A stretch of 64,000 nucleotides of DNA from Bifidobacterium sp. ESL0775 (GTDB lineage Bacteria > Actinomycetota > Actinomycetes > Actinomycetales > Bifidobacteriaceae). The stretch spans positions 1,612,001-1,676,000 of the forward strand of contig NZ_CP113917.1 in assembly GCF_029395475.1 (NCBI RefSeq), given 5' to 3'. The notes under the pieces are model-generated. The model saw only the letters and a list, made by a program, of their open reading frames with translations. It was not told where the DNA came from and searched no databases. Of this stretch, positions 41,256 to 49,660 are shown piece after piece. The position numbers were made by a program, and so were the translations under genes. Every line of letters starts with the position of its first letter. The stretch's first letter is position 1.

Positions 41256-41573
41256 AATGTCTCCTAAGGAATTCAGGTGACCCGGGTCGCCTAACCCCAA
41301 TGGCCAGACGTGAACCGGAACTTTGATATTCTATCAGCGAGCGTTGACTTGGCCTCTTTCAATCCGCCGAAATGGCAGACTTCTTAAAGGCAACTTGAAT
41401 CAATCGCAGGCTCAAGCGATACAACAAATCACGTTGCCAAATCATCCCGGTTTCGTCTTTCGGCTGATTGGTCGCTGCTTGCTTTTCGTCCAAACATTTT
41501 CAAGCCGACTATCCAACCGTCGAAATCCTTTGGTAATTTGCTGGTATCAACAACTAAGCAAAGGAGCCAACAA
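41256..41573. other. 318-bp intergenic region, no gene seen
   Basis: Divergent region between rpmE and the 79-aa orphan. The left part is the rpmE leader. The remainder is less GC-rich than the surroundings. I see no strong hairpin. Confidence 0.4.
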
Positions 41574-41813
41574 TTGACCGATATGCTGTATTTTGAAACG
41601 CACGGCAAGACCCATACGGTCTATCTCCCCAGCCACGAACGTGCCCTGGAAATCGAATCCGATATTATGGCGAATCCATCCGGCATTTTTCCCATAGAAA
41701 TCGTCTTCGGCAAAAAGACCTGTACCGTTTATATCAATCCCAAGGAATGGAGCTATTGGCAGTTCATGGAGACAAAAGGCGGAATCAAAGTCAAAACCGA
41801 ACCGAGTTTCTGA
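41574..41813 (+). CDS. Small hypothetical protein, 79 aa
   Basis: TTG start at 41574 with AAAGGAG seven bases upstream, which decides this start; the earlier ATG 41538 has no such site. The product (begins MTDMLYFETHGKTHTVYLPS) has alternating hydrophobic/aromatic strands such as FPIEIVFGKKTCTVYI and ends KVKTEPSF. No signal peptide, membrane span or recognised motif. Codon use is less GC-biased than neighbours. Small cytoplasmic beta-rich protein of unknown function. Confidence 0.65.
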   Translation: MTDMLYFETHGKTHTVYLPSHERALEIESDIMANPSGIFPIEIVFGKKTCTVYINPKEWSYWQFMETKGGIKVKTEPSF

Positions 41814-41842
41814 AAAGTGAATACTGTCGAATCGACAATGAG

Positions 41843-41916
41843 TGGGGCCTCTGGGGCTTGAACCCAGGACCGACGGATTATGAGTCCGCTGCTCTAACCG
41901 ACTGAGCTAAAGCCCC
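41843..41916 (-). tRNA. tRNA-Met (CAT anticodon)
   Basis: 74-nt cloverleaf on the minus strand. Acceptor GGGGCTT/AGGCCCC, D-arm with AGCTCAGTCGGTTAGAGC, anticodon stem-loop GCGGACTCATAATCCGT with CTCATAA loop, T-arm CTGGGTTCAAGCCCCAG, discriminator A. CCA is not encoded. The CAT anticodon with a normal 1-72 pair excludes initiator tRNA; elongator Met and Ile2 (lysidine) cannot be separated with certainty. Confidence 0.93.
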
Positions 41917-42091
41917 ACATTGGCAAAAGCCAACTTCTATACTTTATCAAACACTCTGACCAGCACACCACGCGGGAACGCCGGATTATGCACGGCTCAG
42001 AAAACAAAACGAACGGCATCTTTTACCGGCACGCAACGAAAGACACCGTTTTACAGTTTGCTTTTATCATTGCGGCTTTATCCATCAGGTT

Positions 42092-42811
42092 TTATTTCCT
42101 GCTTCTCACCGCGCGGCCTGAGGCGAAGCGATCCAACGCGCCTGTTTTGGCGATGGCGAGATAGAGGAACCAGCTCATCACTCCGGCGATGAGGATGCCG
42201 CCGATGATCTCGCAGGTCATGTGAGTCAAGCCTCGCGGGCTGACCAGCGCAACGCCCTGCAAGCGGGTGAAGAGTACATAGAAACCATATTCCACCGCTG
42301 TCAGCGCTCCCGAAACCACTGTCAGGCCGAGGTTGTATTTCCGATAGCGGAAAACGGCAAACGGCACTTCCGCGAACAACCCTTGCAAGGCCGCCGAAAT
42401 GAGGACGAACGTGAAGGAGTACTGGTTGCCGAAAAGGGTTTCGGTGAGGCAACCGATGATGTTGACGTAGACGGCGGCACCGGGTTTGCGGATGATGAGC
42501 AACGCCAGCGGCCCGGAGAAATACCAGAAGGCGTGGAAGAGGCTGGTGACGCCTGGCAGCACGGCGCGCAGCAGCGGGGCGATCCAGGCGTAGGCGAAAT
42601 TGAAACCCCAGAAGACGATGCCACAAGCCACGCCGAGCGCTGCACCGATGGCGATATCAGCTGCACGCCAGCGCAGGCGGGAAGCAGGAGTCACAGCTGG
42701 TTTGGCCGCGTTTTTCGGCCGCAAAGATGGTGCGGAAACGCTGGTACGCGATGAGTTTTTTGATTGATCTGGTTGAGCCGGCTGATCCGGTTTCGGGGCG
42801 TATTTGGCCAC
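42092..42811 (-). CDS. ECF transporter S component, YkoE-like
   Basis: Substrate-binding membrane component of an energy-coupling-factor vitamin importer; YkoE relatives are linked to thiamine or hydroxymethylpyrimidine. 239 aa from GTG 42811 with AAGGA five bases upstream. A ~45-residue Pro/Ser/Lys-rich N-terminal tail is followed by about six hydrophobic helices (AADIAIGAALGVACGIVFWG; ALLIIRKPGAAVYVNIIGCL; GLTHMTCEIIGGILIAGVMS). No ECF ATPase or T component is in the window. A structured leader lies upstream, without a TPP riboswitch consensus. Confidence 0.85.
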   Translation of the reverse strand: MAKYAPKPDQPAQPDQSKNSSRTSVSAPSLRPKNAAKPAVTPASRLRWRAADIAIGAALGVACGIVFWGFNFAYAWIAPLLRAVLPGVTSLFHAFWYFSGPLALLIIRKPGAAVYVNIIGCLTETLFGNQYSFTFVLISAALQGLFAEVPFAVFRYRKYNLGLTVVSGALTAVEYGFYVLFTRLQGVALVSPRGLTHMTCEIIGGILIAGVMSWFLYLAIAKTGALDRFASGRAVRSRK

Positions 42812-42830
42812 GGTGTTCCTTATATTCCAA

Positions 42831-42897
42831 GACTGTGCACAGCGGTTGGGCTCCGGCGCCCCTTGACCTGCACAGTCCGGGCGGAGACGCCAACCGC
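42831..42897 (-). promoter_or_regulatory. Structured leader, possible pseudoknot/riboswitch-like element
   Basis: On the minus strand two stems cross. Arms 42890-42897/42842-42849 (8 bp) are extended by 42882-42886/42851-42855. The loop bases 42869-42877 pair perfectly (9 bp) with 42831-42839 just downstream, forming an H-type pseudoknot or two exclusive structures. The 3' stem ends ~20 nt before the GTG start of the YkoE-like gene. Confidence 0.5.
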
Positions 42898-43063
42898 CAC
42901 TTTAGCAGGCCAAAACCACCGGCGCGCTCCTACGCTATCGGCGCTACTTATGGCCTACTACCGGATGCGCCCATTCCAAGAGTCCTGTGCGGAGGAAACG
43001 CTCCGGCATCTGACGACGTTGCGTCACCCACAATCGAAACGGCATAGAGCCGCCTACAACCGG

Positions 43064-44293
43064 TCATTTGGAGGAATTGACATATTCCAACGGATTGTCG
43101 ATGAACCTACGGAGCCCAACCTGCGCCGCGCCCAAAAGCGCCGGCCTGGTATTGATGTCGGGCAGGACGACCCGAGGCTGGACGGCGGGGTAACTCAGCA
43201 CCTGCAACTCCAGTTCATGGTTGAGCCTGCGAACCAGCCCCTTGCCGAAACGTTCCCACAACCCGCCGAGGACGACGGTATTGATGTCGACGATGTTGAT
43301 GGCCGAAGCCAAGGCGGAGGCCAAGGCCCTCAAGGCCCGATCAACCGCCGCGATGGTGCGGTCATCGCGCTGCCGGTAGCGTTCAAGGACCTCGTCCACC
43401 GCTTCCATTTTCGTGGAGCCTTCAGGGCCTGCCACACCCGAGGCCTCCACCAAAGCCTTGCGCCCCGCGTACATCTCCAGGCAGCCGCAACGTCCACAGG
43501 TGCATTGCGGACCGTCCAAAGCCACGGAGACATGGCCGAGCTCACCGGCGAATCCGGAATCACCACGGTCGACCTGGCCATGATGCACCACCGCGCCGCC
43601 GATGCCGATATCGGTGGAGATATAGAGGAATGAGTCGGTGGGGCGGATGGAGCTTTTGCCCTTGCGAGGCGTGGCATACCCAGGTATCTGCGCCAGAGCC
43701 GCGAGATTGGCCTCATTGTCGGCCTCGGCGTCGAGTCGTTTCACCACATCGAACCGCGAGAGCTCGAGTTCCTTCCAACCCAGGTTCTTCGCCGACAACA
43801 GTTTCATGTCATCGGTGACCAGGCCCGGCAAAGCGAGCCCAGTGCCCACCACCTGCAGGTCCTTTTGGCGGATCACCGATTCGCTTTGGTCGGCCAAGGC
43901 ACCAAGCCGCGCGAAGATCTCCTCCGGCTCGCTGCCTTCCATGGATTGGCTCACCCAATGCTCGCTGATCACCGAGCCGTCCAAAGCCAGCACCATGACC
44001 CCATAACCGTCGGTGTTGATTTGCAGGCCGATGGAACAGAACCGTTGCCCGGAAACGATCAACGGGGTGCTTGGACGGCCATACGTAACGCCTTCGGCGA
44101 CCGGCTCCCCTTCTTGAACCGCTTGGGCGGAGACCAGCATGGGCACCAGAAGCGACATGGACGCCTTCGTCAGTCCCGTAGCCTTGGCGAGTTTCGCGCG
44201 GCTCATCGGCTTGGTCGATTGCAGCAGGGTACTCAGCACCGCCGAAAGGTTGTGATTACGTAAATCATCCTGGTTGATGCTTTTCAATACCAT
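43064..44293 (-). CDS. ROK-family transcriptional regulator (XylR/NagC type)
   Basis: Probable xylose-responsive repressor, 409 aa. An N-terminal winged helix (PMSRAKLAKATGLTKASMSLLVPMLVSAQAV) is followed by a ROK sugar-kinase-like domain with ISTDIGIGGAVVHHG, GELGHVS and the zinc signature CTCGRCGCLEMYAG. Divergent from xylB, with a motif ATAATTGATTGATTTAAC in between that recurs near xylA, so it likely controls the xylose genes (inference from context). Confidence 0.9.
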   Translation of the reverse strand: MVLKSINQDDLRNHNLSAVLSTLLQSTKPMSRAKLAKATGLTKASMSLLVPMLVSAQAVQEGEPVAEGVTYGRPSTPLIVSGQRFCSIGLQINTDGYGVMVLALDGSVISEHWVSQSMEGSEPEEIFARLGALADQSESVIRQKDLQVVGTGLALPGLVTDDMKLLSAKNLGWKELELSRFDVVKRLDAEADNEANLAALAQIPGYATPRKGKSSIRPTDSFLYISTDIGIGGAVVHHGQVDRGDSGFAGELGHVSVALDGPQCTCGRCGCLEMYAGRKALVEASGVAGPEGSTKMEAVDEVLERYRQRDDRTIAAVDRALRALASALASAINIVDINTVVLGGLWERFGKGLVRRLNHELELQVLSYPAVQPRVVLPDINTRPALLGAAQVGLRRFIDNPLEYVNSSK

Positions 44294-44644
44294 GGTCCAT
44301 CCTTTTAGTCAATTGCCTTTACTCTATCAGGCACACCGAAACTCATTGCATGTGGTCGGTTTGAACAGCTGTGCTGTGTGCTTCGATGTCTAACGATTTT
44401 CGATGACGACGGAAATTCGAGATTTGAAATAATTGATTGATTTAACTAATATGGATGGTATTGCTTAACAGAACAATCCACCAGGTTTGATTCTTTTCGT
44501 CTTCCCTTGCTTCCAAGCTTGCGCGGATCACAATGACGAGGAAAGTCACGTGGTCGGACGAAAGTGTCAAGTAAAATAAGTGTAGGAACGCGACGGTGCA
44601 GAGATGCATCACGCAACGCAACCAGACCAAAGGCAGGCCAGCTC
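44294..44644. other. 351-bp divergent ROK regulator-xylB region
   Basis: No gene. It holds the AT-rich candidate operator at 44429-44449 and a long leader before xylB. Confidence 0.5.
44429..44449. promoter_or_regulatory. Candidate ROK (XylR) operator upstream of xylB
   Basis: The core ATAATTGATTGATTTAAC matches ATAATTAATTCATTTGAC near the xylA promoter (minus strand, 52515-52495) at 15 of 18 positions. Both are AT-rich islands in GC-rich DNA and lie upstream of xylose genes. Confidence 0.45.
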
Positions 44645-46162
44645 ATGATACAGCGCATAGCACAAACAGATTCCCCCGCGACGCTCGTGGCGGGAGTCGA
44701 CACTTCCACGCAATCGACCAAAGTCCGTGTCACCGATGCCGCGACCGGCAAGATGGTGCGTTTCGGGCAGGCCAAGCATCCTGACGGCACCAGCGTCGAC
44801 CCCGAGCATTGGTGGCGCGCCTTCCTCGAAGCCTCCAAACAAGCCGGCGGATTGGATGACGTCAAGGCGCTGGCCGTCGGCGGACAGCAACACGGCATGG
44901 TCCTGCTTGACAAGCAAGGGCGCGTCATCCGCGATGCGCTGCTTTGGAACGACACCCGTTCGGCGCCACAGGCCGACGATCTCATCGTGCGGCTTGGCAA
45001 GGCGTCGCCAGCTACCGGTGACGAGCCCGAAGACGTGGTGGCCCGCGGCAAACAACGTTGGGTGAAAGCGGTGGGCTCCTCCCCCGTCGCCTCTTACACA
45101 CTGACCAAACTGGCTTGGGTCGCGCAAAACGAGCCGGAGAACGCCGCGAAAATTGCGGCGATCTGCCTGCCGCATGATTGGCTGAGCTGGCGCATCGCCG
45201 GATTCGGACCGGTGGAGGTTGGCGAGGACGCCCATCTGGACGCCCTGTTCACCGACCGTTCCGACGCCTCGGGCACCAGTTATTTCGATTCGGCCAATAA
45301 CTCCTATCGCTATGACCTGATCGACATGGTGCTGGGCCGCCATGACATCATCCTTCCCAAAGTGCTTGGGCCACGCGAAATCGCGCCCGTCAAGGCTTCC
45401 CCAGCCATTGCCGGAGCATCGGTGGATAACGGCTGCATCATCGGCCCTGGAGGCGGCGACAACGCCATGGCCTCGCTGGGGTTGGGCATGTCGGTGGGCG
45501 ACGTGAGCGTCTCGCTGGGCACCTCTGGCGTGGCGGCGGCCATCGCCGAGAATCCGGTATACGACCTCACCGGGGCCATATCGGGCTTCGCTGATTGCAC
45601 CGGGCATTATCTGCCGCTGGCCTGCACCATCAACGGCTCGCGAATCATGGACGCCGGATGCGCCGCACTCGACGTGGATTACGACGAGCTCGGCAGGCTT
45701 GCCCTCGCCGCCAACCCCGGTGCGGACGGTCTTACCTTGGTGCCGTATTTCGACGGCGAGCGCACCCCGAACCGGCCCGAAGCCAGCGCGACGCTGAGCG
45801 GCATGACGCTGGCCAACACGACCAAGCAGAACCTCGCACGCGCCTTCATCGAGGGGTTGCTGTGCTCCCAGCGCGATTGCCTTGAACTCATCAGGGCTTT
45901 GGGAGCGAGAATCGACCGGATACTGCTCATCGGCGGTGGCGCGAAATCCGAAGCCGTACGTGAGCTCGCCCCGGCGATCCTCGGCATGCCGGTCACCCGA
46001 CCGGCCACCGACGAGTACGTGGCCATCGGCGCCGCCCGTCAGGCGGCGTGGGTCTTGAGCGGAGAGGCGGAGCCCCCGCAATGGGAATTGACCATCGATG
46101 GCACCGAAGCCGCCGAGGCGACCCCGGAAGTCTACGAGGCCTACGCCAAGGCTCGCGGCTGA
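44645..46162 (+). CDS. xylB: Xylulokinase
   Basis: Phosphorylates D-xylulose to xylulose-5-phosphate, which enters the bifid (phosphoketolase) shunt. FGGY kinase, 505 aa from ATG 44645; an upstream in-frame extension has no similarity. Motifs: VAGVDTSTQSTKVRV (phosphate-1), AVGGQQHGMVLLD with a substrate-binding region, and the C-terminal ILLIGGGAKSEAVRELAPAI. It is the only plus-strand gene of the xylose module. Confidence 0.95.
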   Translation: MIQRIAQTDSPATLVAGVDTSTQSTKVRVTDAATGKMVRFGQAKHPDGTSVDPEHWWRAFLEASKQAGGLDDVKALAVGGQQHGMVLLDKQGRVIRDALLWNDTRSAPQADDLIVRLGKASPATGDEPEDVVARGKQRWVKAVGSSPVASYTLTKLAWVAQNEPENAAKIAAICLPHDWLSWRIAGFGPVEVGEDAHLDALFTDRSDASGTSYFDSANNSYRYDLIDMVLGRHDIILPKVLGPREIAPVKASPAIAGASVDNGCIIGPGGGDNAMASLGLGMSVGDVSVSLGTSGVAAAIAENPVYDLTGAISGFADCTGHYLPLACTINGSRIMDAGCAALDVDYDELGRLALAANPGADGLTLVPYFDGERTPNRPEASATLSGMTLANTTKQNLARAFIEGLLCSQRDCLELIRALGARIDRILLIGGGAKSEAVRELAPAILGMPVTRPATDEYVAIGAARQAAWVLSGEAEPPQWELTIDGTEAAEATPEVYEAYAKARG

Positions 46163-46199
46163 AAACCACAGCGGAATTGCGCGGATGGTCAGCTCACGC

Positions 46200-46442
46200 T
46201 CAATCACCATCCGCGTTTTCTTCCGCCTTGTCTTTGACGGGGGCATGGCGCATAGTGAGCCCAAGTTGAATCGCGGAGACGAGAAAATAGACGGCGGCGA
46301 CCAGCAGGCAGAGCAGGAAAATGATATTGGACACCTTGAGCAAGGAGCCATCCTGCATGGACTGGACGATGGAAACACCCAGCCATATAAACGCCGCCAA
46401 ACTGCCTAAAATATAAAACCACAACCGCGTTTTGTCGCTCAT
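46200..46442 (-). CDS. Small two-span membrane protein, 80 aa
   Basis: MSDKTRLWFYILGSLAAFIW begins the first span, and SNIIFLLCLLVAAVYFLVSAIQLGL is the second; the tail is charged (KDKAEENADGD). GGAAGTGAG precedes the ATG. Convergent with xylB, with a gap of only 37 bp between stops. No function recognised. Confidence 0.75.
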   Translation of the reverse strand: MSDKTRLWFYILGSLAAFIWLGVSIVQSMQDGSLLKVSNIIFLLCLLVAAVYFLVSAIQLGLTMRHAPVKDKAEENADGD

Positions 46443-46608
46443 CGTCCACTCACTTCCATTGTCTCAAAACGAAGCACCCGTCAACATCACAACATTAACG
46501 GATATCAGGGTTCGCCGGTTTCAACGTCCTAGTTTCTAATTCCCAGTTCCTAGGTCACAGACACGACGTCCATCCGAGACATCGTCCGAACCGTCATACG
46601 AATTAAAC

Positions 46609-46655
46609 GTGGCTTGCCGGAATCCAACCATTTGGTCAAATCCCGACAAGCCACG
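46609..46655 (-). terminator. Terminator of the xylose ABC operon
   Basis: CGTGGCTTG (46609-46617) pairs with CAAGCCACG (46647-46655), with inner CCGG/CCGA partly paired; on the minus strand it is followed by TTTAATT. It lies 73 bp beyond the permease stop. Confidence 0.65.
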
Positions 46656-46727
46656 GCCTATTACACCATTTCAATCCACATATCACAGCATTGGCATGGC
46701 ACAACAGTCATTGCGGTCACAGATCCA

Positions 46728-47963
46728 TCAGGCCTTCTTCTTTTTGCTGACCAGATCGTAGGCGACCGCCGCGATGACGACAAGGCCCTTGATGGTCTTG
46801 ACGATTGCCGCATCAGCGCCCATAATCGAAAGGCCCTGGTTCAAGACACCCATGATAAGAGCACCAACCATGGCACCGGGAATCGTGCCGACGCCACCGG
46901 CAACAGCCGCGCCGCCGATGAAGCAGGCCGCGATGGCATCCATCTCGAACTCCATACCGGTCTGAGCCGTTGCGGAAGCCAGACGAGAAAGCGTGATGAT
47001 GGCCGCGACGGCCGTCAAGAAGCCCATATTCAGGAAAATCTTAAAATCGACCATCTTGGTATTGATTCCGGAAAGCGTCGCCGCCTTGCGGTTGCCGCCC
47101 ACAGCGTAGATGTCACGGCCGAAGACCATGCGGTTGAGCACGAACCAATACACCGCCACCAAAACGCCGATGATGACCAGCACGATGGGGATGCCACCGG
47201 AGGTCGCGTTGCCGGAGCTGGCGAACAGATAGGTCACGTAGCCGATGACGAGCACCTCGACGGCGCACTTGAGGACGACCCAAGACATCGGTTCGATGGT
47301 GCCGCCATTTTTCAGCGCCTTGTTGCGCTTGTTGATCTGAGACCAAAGGACGAGCACGATGGCAACGAGGCCGACGACGATGGTCAGGCCATCGAAGCCT
47401 CCCCAGAACCCCAGGATGTTCGGCAGGTAGTCCTTCGCTATGGCGCGGAACTCGGTGGATTGCAGGGGAATGGACTCACCTGCGACGACGGTCGCAAGAC
47501 CACGGAAGATGAGCATGCCGCCCAGCGTGGTCACGAAGGCGGGGACGCCGACGTAGGCGACCCAGAAACCTTGCCAAACGCCGATCAACAGGCCGATGAC
47601 GATCATGAAGAGGATGGCGACCAACCAATTCATGTTCCAGTTCTTCATGGCGAACGCGCCGACACCGCCGATGAAGGCCACCACCGAGCCGACGGAGAGG
47701 TCGATGTGGGTGGCGATGATGATCATGAGCATGCCGATCGCGGTGATCAACACATAGGCGTTCTGCTGAAACAGCGCCACGACGTTGTTCGGATAGAGCA
47801 GCCTTCCACCGGTGAGAATCTGGAAGATGATGATCACCAAAACCAACGCCAGGTAGATGCCATACGAGCGGATGTTGCCGAACAGCAAATCCTTAATCGA
47901 AGCGGTTTTCACCGTCTTCGTCTCGGCGCTTTGCGGAGCGCCTTTCACTTCTGCTGAAGCCAT
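46728..47963 (-). CDS. Xylose/multiple-sugar ABC transporter permease (XylH/MmsB type)
   Basis: CUT2-family inner-membrane permease, 411 aa, ~10 spans. The family signature MIIIATHIDLSVGSVVAFIG is present, with GVPAFVTTLGGMLIFRGLA and the later ACFIGGAAVAGGVGTIPGA. It is the third gene of an operon binding protein-ATPase-permease on the minus strand. Substrate inferred as xylose from xylA, xylB and the ROK regulator nearby. Confidence 0.92.
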   Translation of the reverse strand: MASAEVKGAPQSAETKTVKTASIKDLLFGNIRSYGIYLALVLVIIIFQILTGGRLLYPNNVVALFQQNAYVLITAIGMLMIIIATHIDLSVGSVVAFIGGVGAFAMKNWNMNWLVAILFMIVIGLLIGVWQGFWVAYVGVPAFVTTLGGMLIFRGLATVVAGESIPLQSTEFRAIAKDYLPNILGFWGGFDGLTIVVGLVAIVLVLWSQINKRNKALKNGGTIEPMSWVVLKCAVEVLVIGYVTYLFASSGNATSGGIPIVLVIIGVLVAVYWFVLNRMVFGRDIYAVGGNRKAATLSGINTKMVDFKIFLNMGFLTAVAAIITLSRLASATAQTGMEFEMDAIAACFIGGAAVAGGVGTIPGAMVGALIMGVLNQGLSIMGADAAIVKTIKGLVVIAAVAYDLVSKKKKA

Positions 47964-48005
47964 AATCTAAAGTTTCCTTTCTTAAAAACGATCCTTGGGC
48001 CCCGA

Positions 48006-49574
48006 TCAGGCGAAAGCCTTGTCGAAGTCCATGCGCTTGGAGTCGGTCATGTAATGCATGAGCTCTTCCTGGTTGGTGTCAGCCGCATTACGGCAAGCCG
48101 TGATGACGCCCTGGCTCATCGTGTAAATACGGTCACAGATGCCCAGAAGCTCCGGCAATTCGGAGGAAATGACGATTACGGCGCTTCCGCTGTCCGCCAG
48201 TTCGTCGATGATCTCGTAGATCTCGTATTTGGCGCCCACGTCGATGCCACGGGTCGGCTCATCGAGAATCAGGACCTTGGGATCGGCCGAAACCCACTTG
48301 GCGAGCACGACCTTCTGCTGGTTGCCGCCGGAAAGATTACCTGCCGGCATGTCGATGGAGGGAGCCTTCGTATGGAATTCACGACGGTATTTCTCCGCCA
48401 CTTCGACCTCACGGTCGCGATTGATGACGCCATGCTTGCTCAAGGCCTTGAAATTCGCCATCGAGGTGTTCTCCTTGATGGTGGAAAGCAGGTTGAGCCC
48501 GTAGACTTTTCTGTCCTCAGTGGCGTAGGCGACACCGTGATCGATGGCGGCACTGACATTGGGGAACTTGACTTCCTTGTTTTCCACGAAAATCTTGCCA
48601 GTGGCCCCGACGCCATACTGGCGGCCGAAGATGCTCATGGCGGTCTCGGTTCTGCCCGCGCCCACCAATCCGGCCATGCCCACGATCTCCCCGGCACGGA
48701 CATTGAAGCTCACATCGTTGGCGATGAGGCGATCCTCATCGAGAGGATGGTGGACCGTCCAATGCTCCACCCTGAAAATCTCCTTGCCGATTTTCGGGGT
48801 GTGCTCGGGATAGCGGTTCGTCAGCGAGCGGCCGACCATGTCTCGTATCAACGCATCCTGATCGAGCGGATGCTCCTTGTCGATAGCGTAATGGGATATC
48901 GTCTGTCCATCGCGGATGACCTGGACGGTATCCGCGGAAGCCGCGATCTCGTTGAGCTTATGCGAGATGATGATGGCGGTGATGCCACGTTCACGACGCA
49001 AATTGTCGATAAGAACCAGCAACTTCGCCGATTCCTCGTCATTCAACGCCGCTGTGGGCTCATCGAGAATCAGCAGCTTGACATTCTTCGTCAAAGCCTT
49101 GGCTATCTCGACCAGCTGTTGTTTGCCGACACCGATATTCGCGATCAGCGTGTCCGGGTCTTCGTCCAACCCGACCGTCTCCATCACCTCTCTGGCGATT
49201 TTGCGCTGCTGCTGGTCGTCGACAAAAATCCCCTTCTTGATAGGGTTGCCTAGGAATATATTCTGGGCGATCGTCATGTAGGGAACCAAAGCCAGTTCCT
49301 GATGGATAATCACGATGCCAAGCTTCTCCGAGTCCCTGATGCTTTTGAACTCGCAGGTTTGTCCGTCGTAGATGATGTCGCCTTCATATGATCCGTACGG
49401 GTATACGCCCGACAGCACATTCATCAATGTGGATTTCCCGGCTCCGTTCTCACCGCAAACCGAGAATATCTCGCCTCGTTTGACGCTGATGTTGACATCA
49501 TCCAACGCCGTGACCGGGCCGAAACGCTTGGTGATGTGCTTCATTTCAAGAATCACATCCTGTTGATTAGGCAC
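48006..49574 (-). CDS. Xylose/multiple-sugar ABC transporter ATP-binding protein (XylG/MmsA type)
   Basis: Two fused ABC domains in 522 aa, typical of CUT2 importers. The first has Walker A GENGAGKST, signature VGKQQLVEIAKAL and Walker B LLILDEPTAAL. The second has degenerate Walker A (GLVGAGRTE), signature LSGGNQQKVVLAKW and Walker B VLILDEPTRGID, as in the family. It starts 42 bp upstream of the permease. Confidence 0.94.
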   Translation of the reverse strand: MPNQQDVILEMKHITKRFGPVTALDDVNISVKRGEIFSVCGENGAGKSTLMNVLSGVYPYGSYEGDIIYDGQTCEFKSIRDSEKLGIVIIHQELALVPYMTIAQNIFLGNPIKKGIFVDDQQQRKIAREVMETVGLDEDPDTLIANIGVGKQQLVEIAKALTKNVKLLILDEPTAALNDEESAKLLVLIDNLRRERGITAIIISHKLNEIAASADTVQVIRDGQTISHYAIDKEHPLDQDALIRDMVGRSLTNRYPEHTPKIGKEIFRVEHWTVHHPLDEDRLIANDVSFNVRAGEIVGMAGLVGAGRTETAMSIFGRQYGVGATGKIFVENKEVKFPNVSAAIDHGVAYATEDRKVYGLNLLSTIKENTSMANFKALSKHGVINRDREVEVAEKYRREFHTKAPSIDMPAGNLSGGNQQKVVLAKWVSADPKVLILDEPTRGIDVGAKYEIYEIIDELADSGSAVIVISSELPELLGICDRIYTMSQGVITACRNAADTNQEELMHYMTDSKRMDFDKAFA

Positions 49575-49604
49575 AATTACTCCTTCTTAGACCAATACGA
49601 ACGG

Positions 49605-49646
49605 AAAGTGCCGCGCCGCACAACATTTCAAGCAGCGCGGCACTTT
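49605..49646. terminator. Intra-operon hairpin between binding protein and ATPase genes
   Basis: AAAGTGCCGCGC (49605-49616) pairs perfectly with GCGCGGCACTTT (49635-49646). In the minus direction it follows the binding-protein stop by 14 bp and lacks a long U run, so it may stabilise or partly terminate the message, giving excess binding protein over ATPase and permease. Confidence 0.6.
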
Positions 49647-49660
49647 TTTATTCGCCCCTA

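Noticed and set aside
42812-43063. TPP or cobalamin riboswitch before the YkoE-like gene
   Set aside because: The consensus blocks (CTGAGA, ACCTGA, GCCACTG) are not found; only a generic pseudoknot-like structure is supported.
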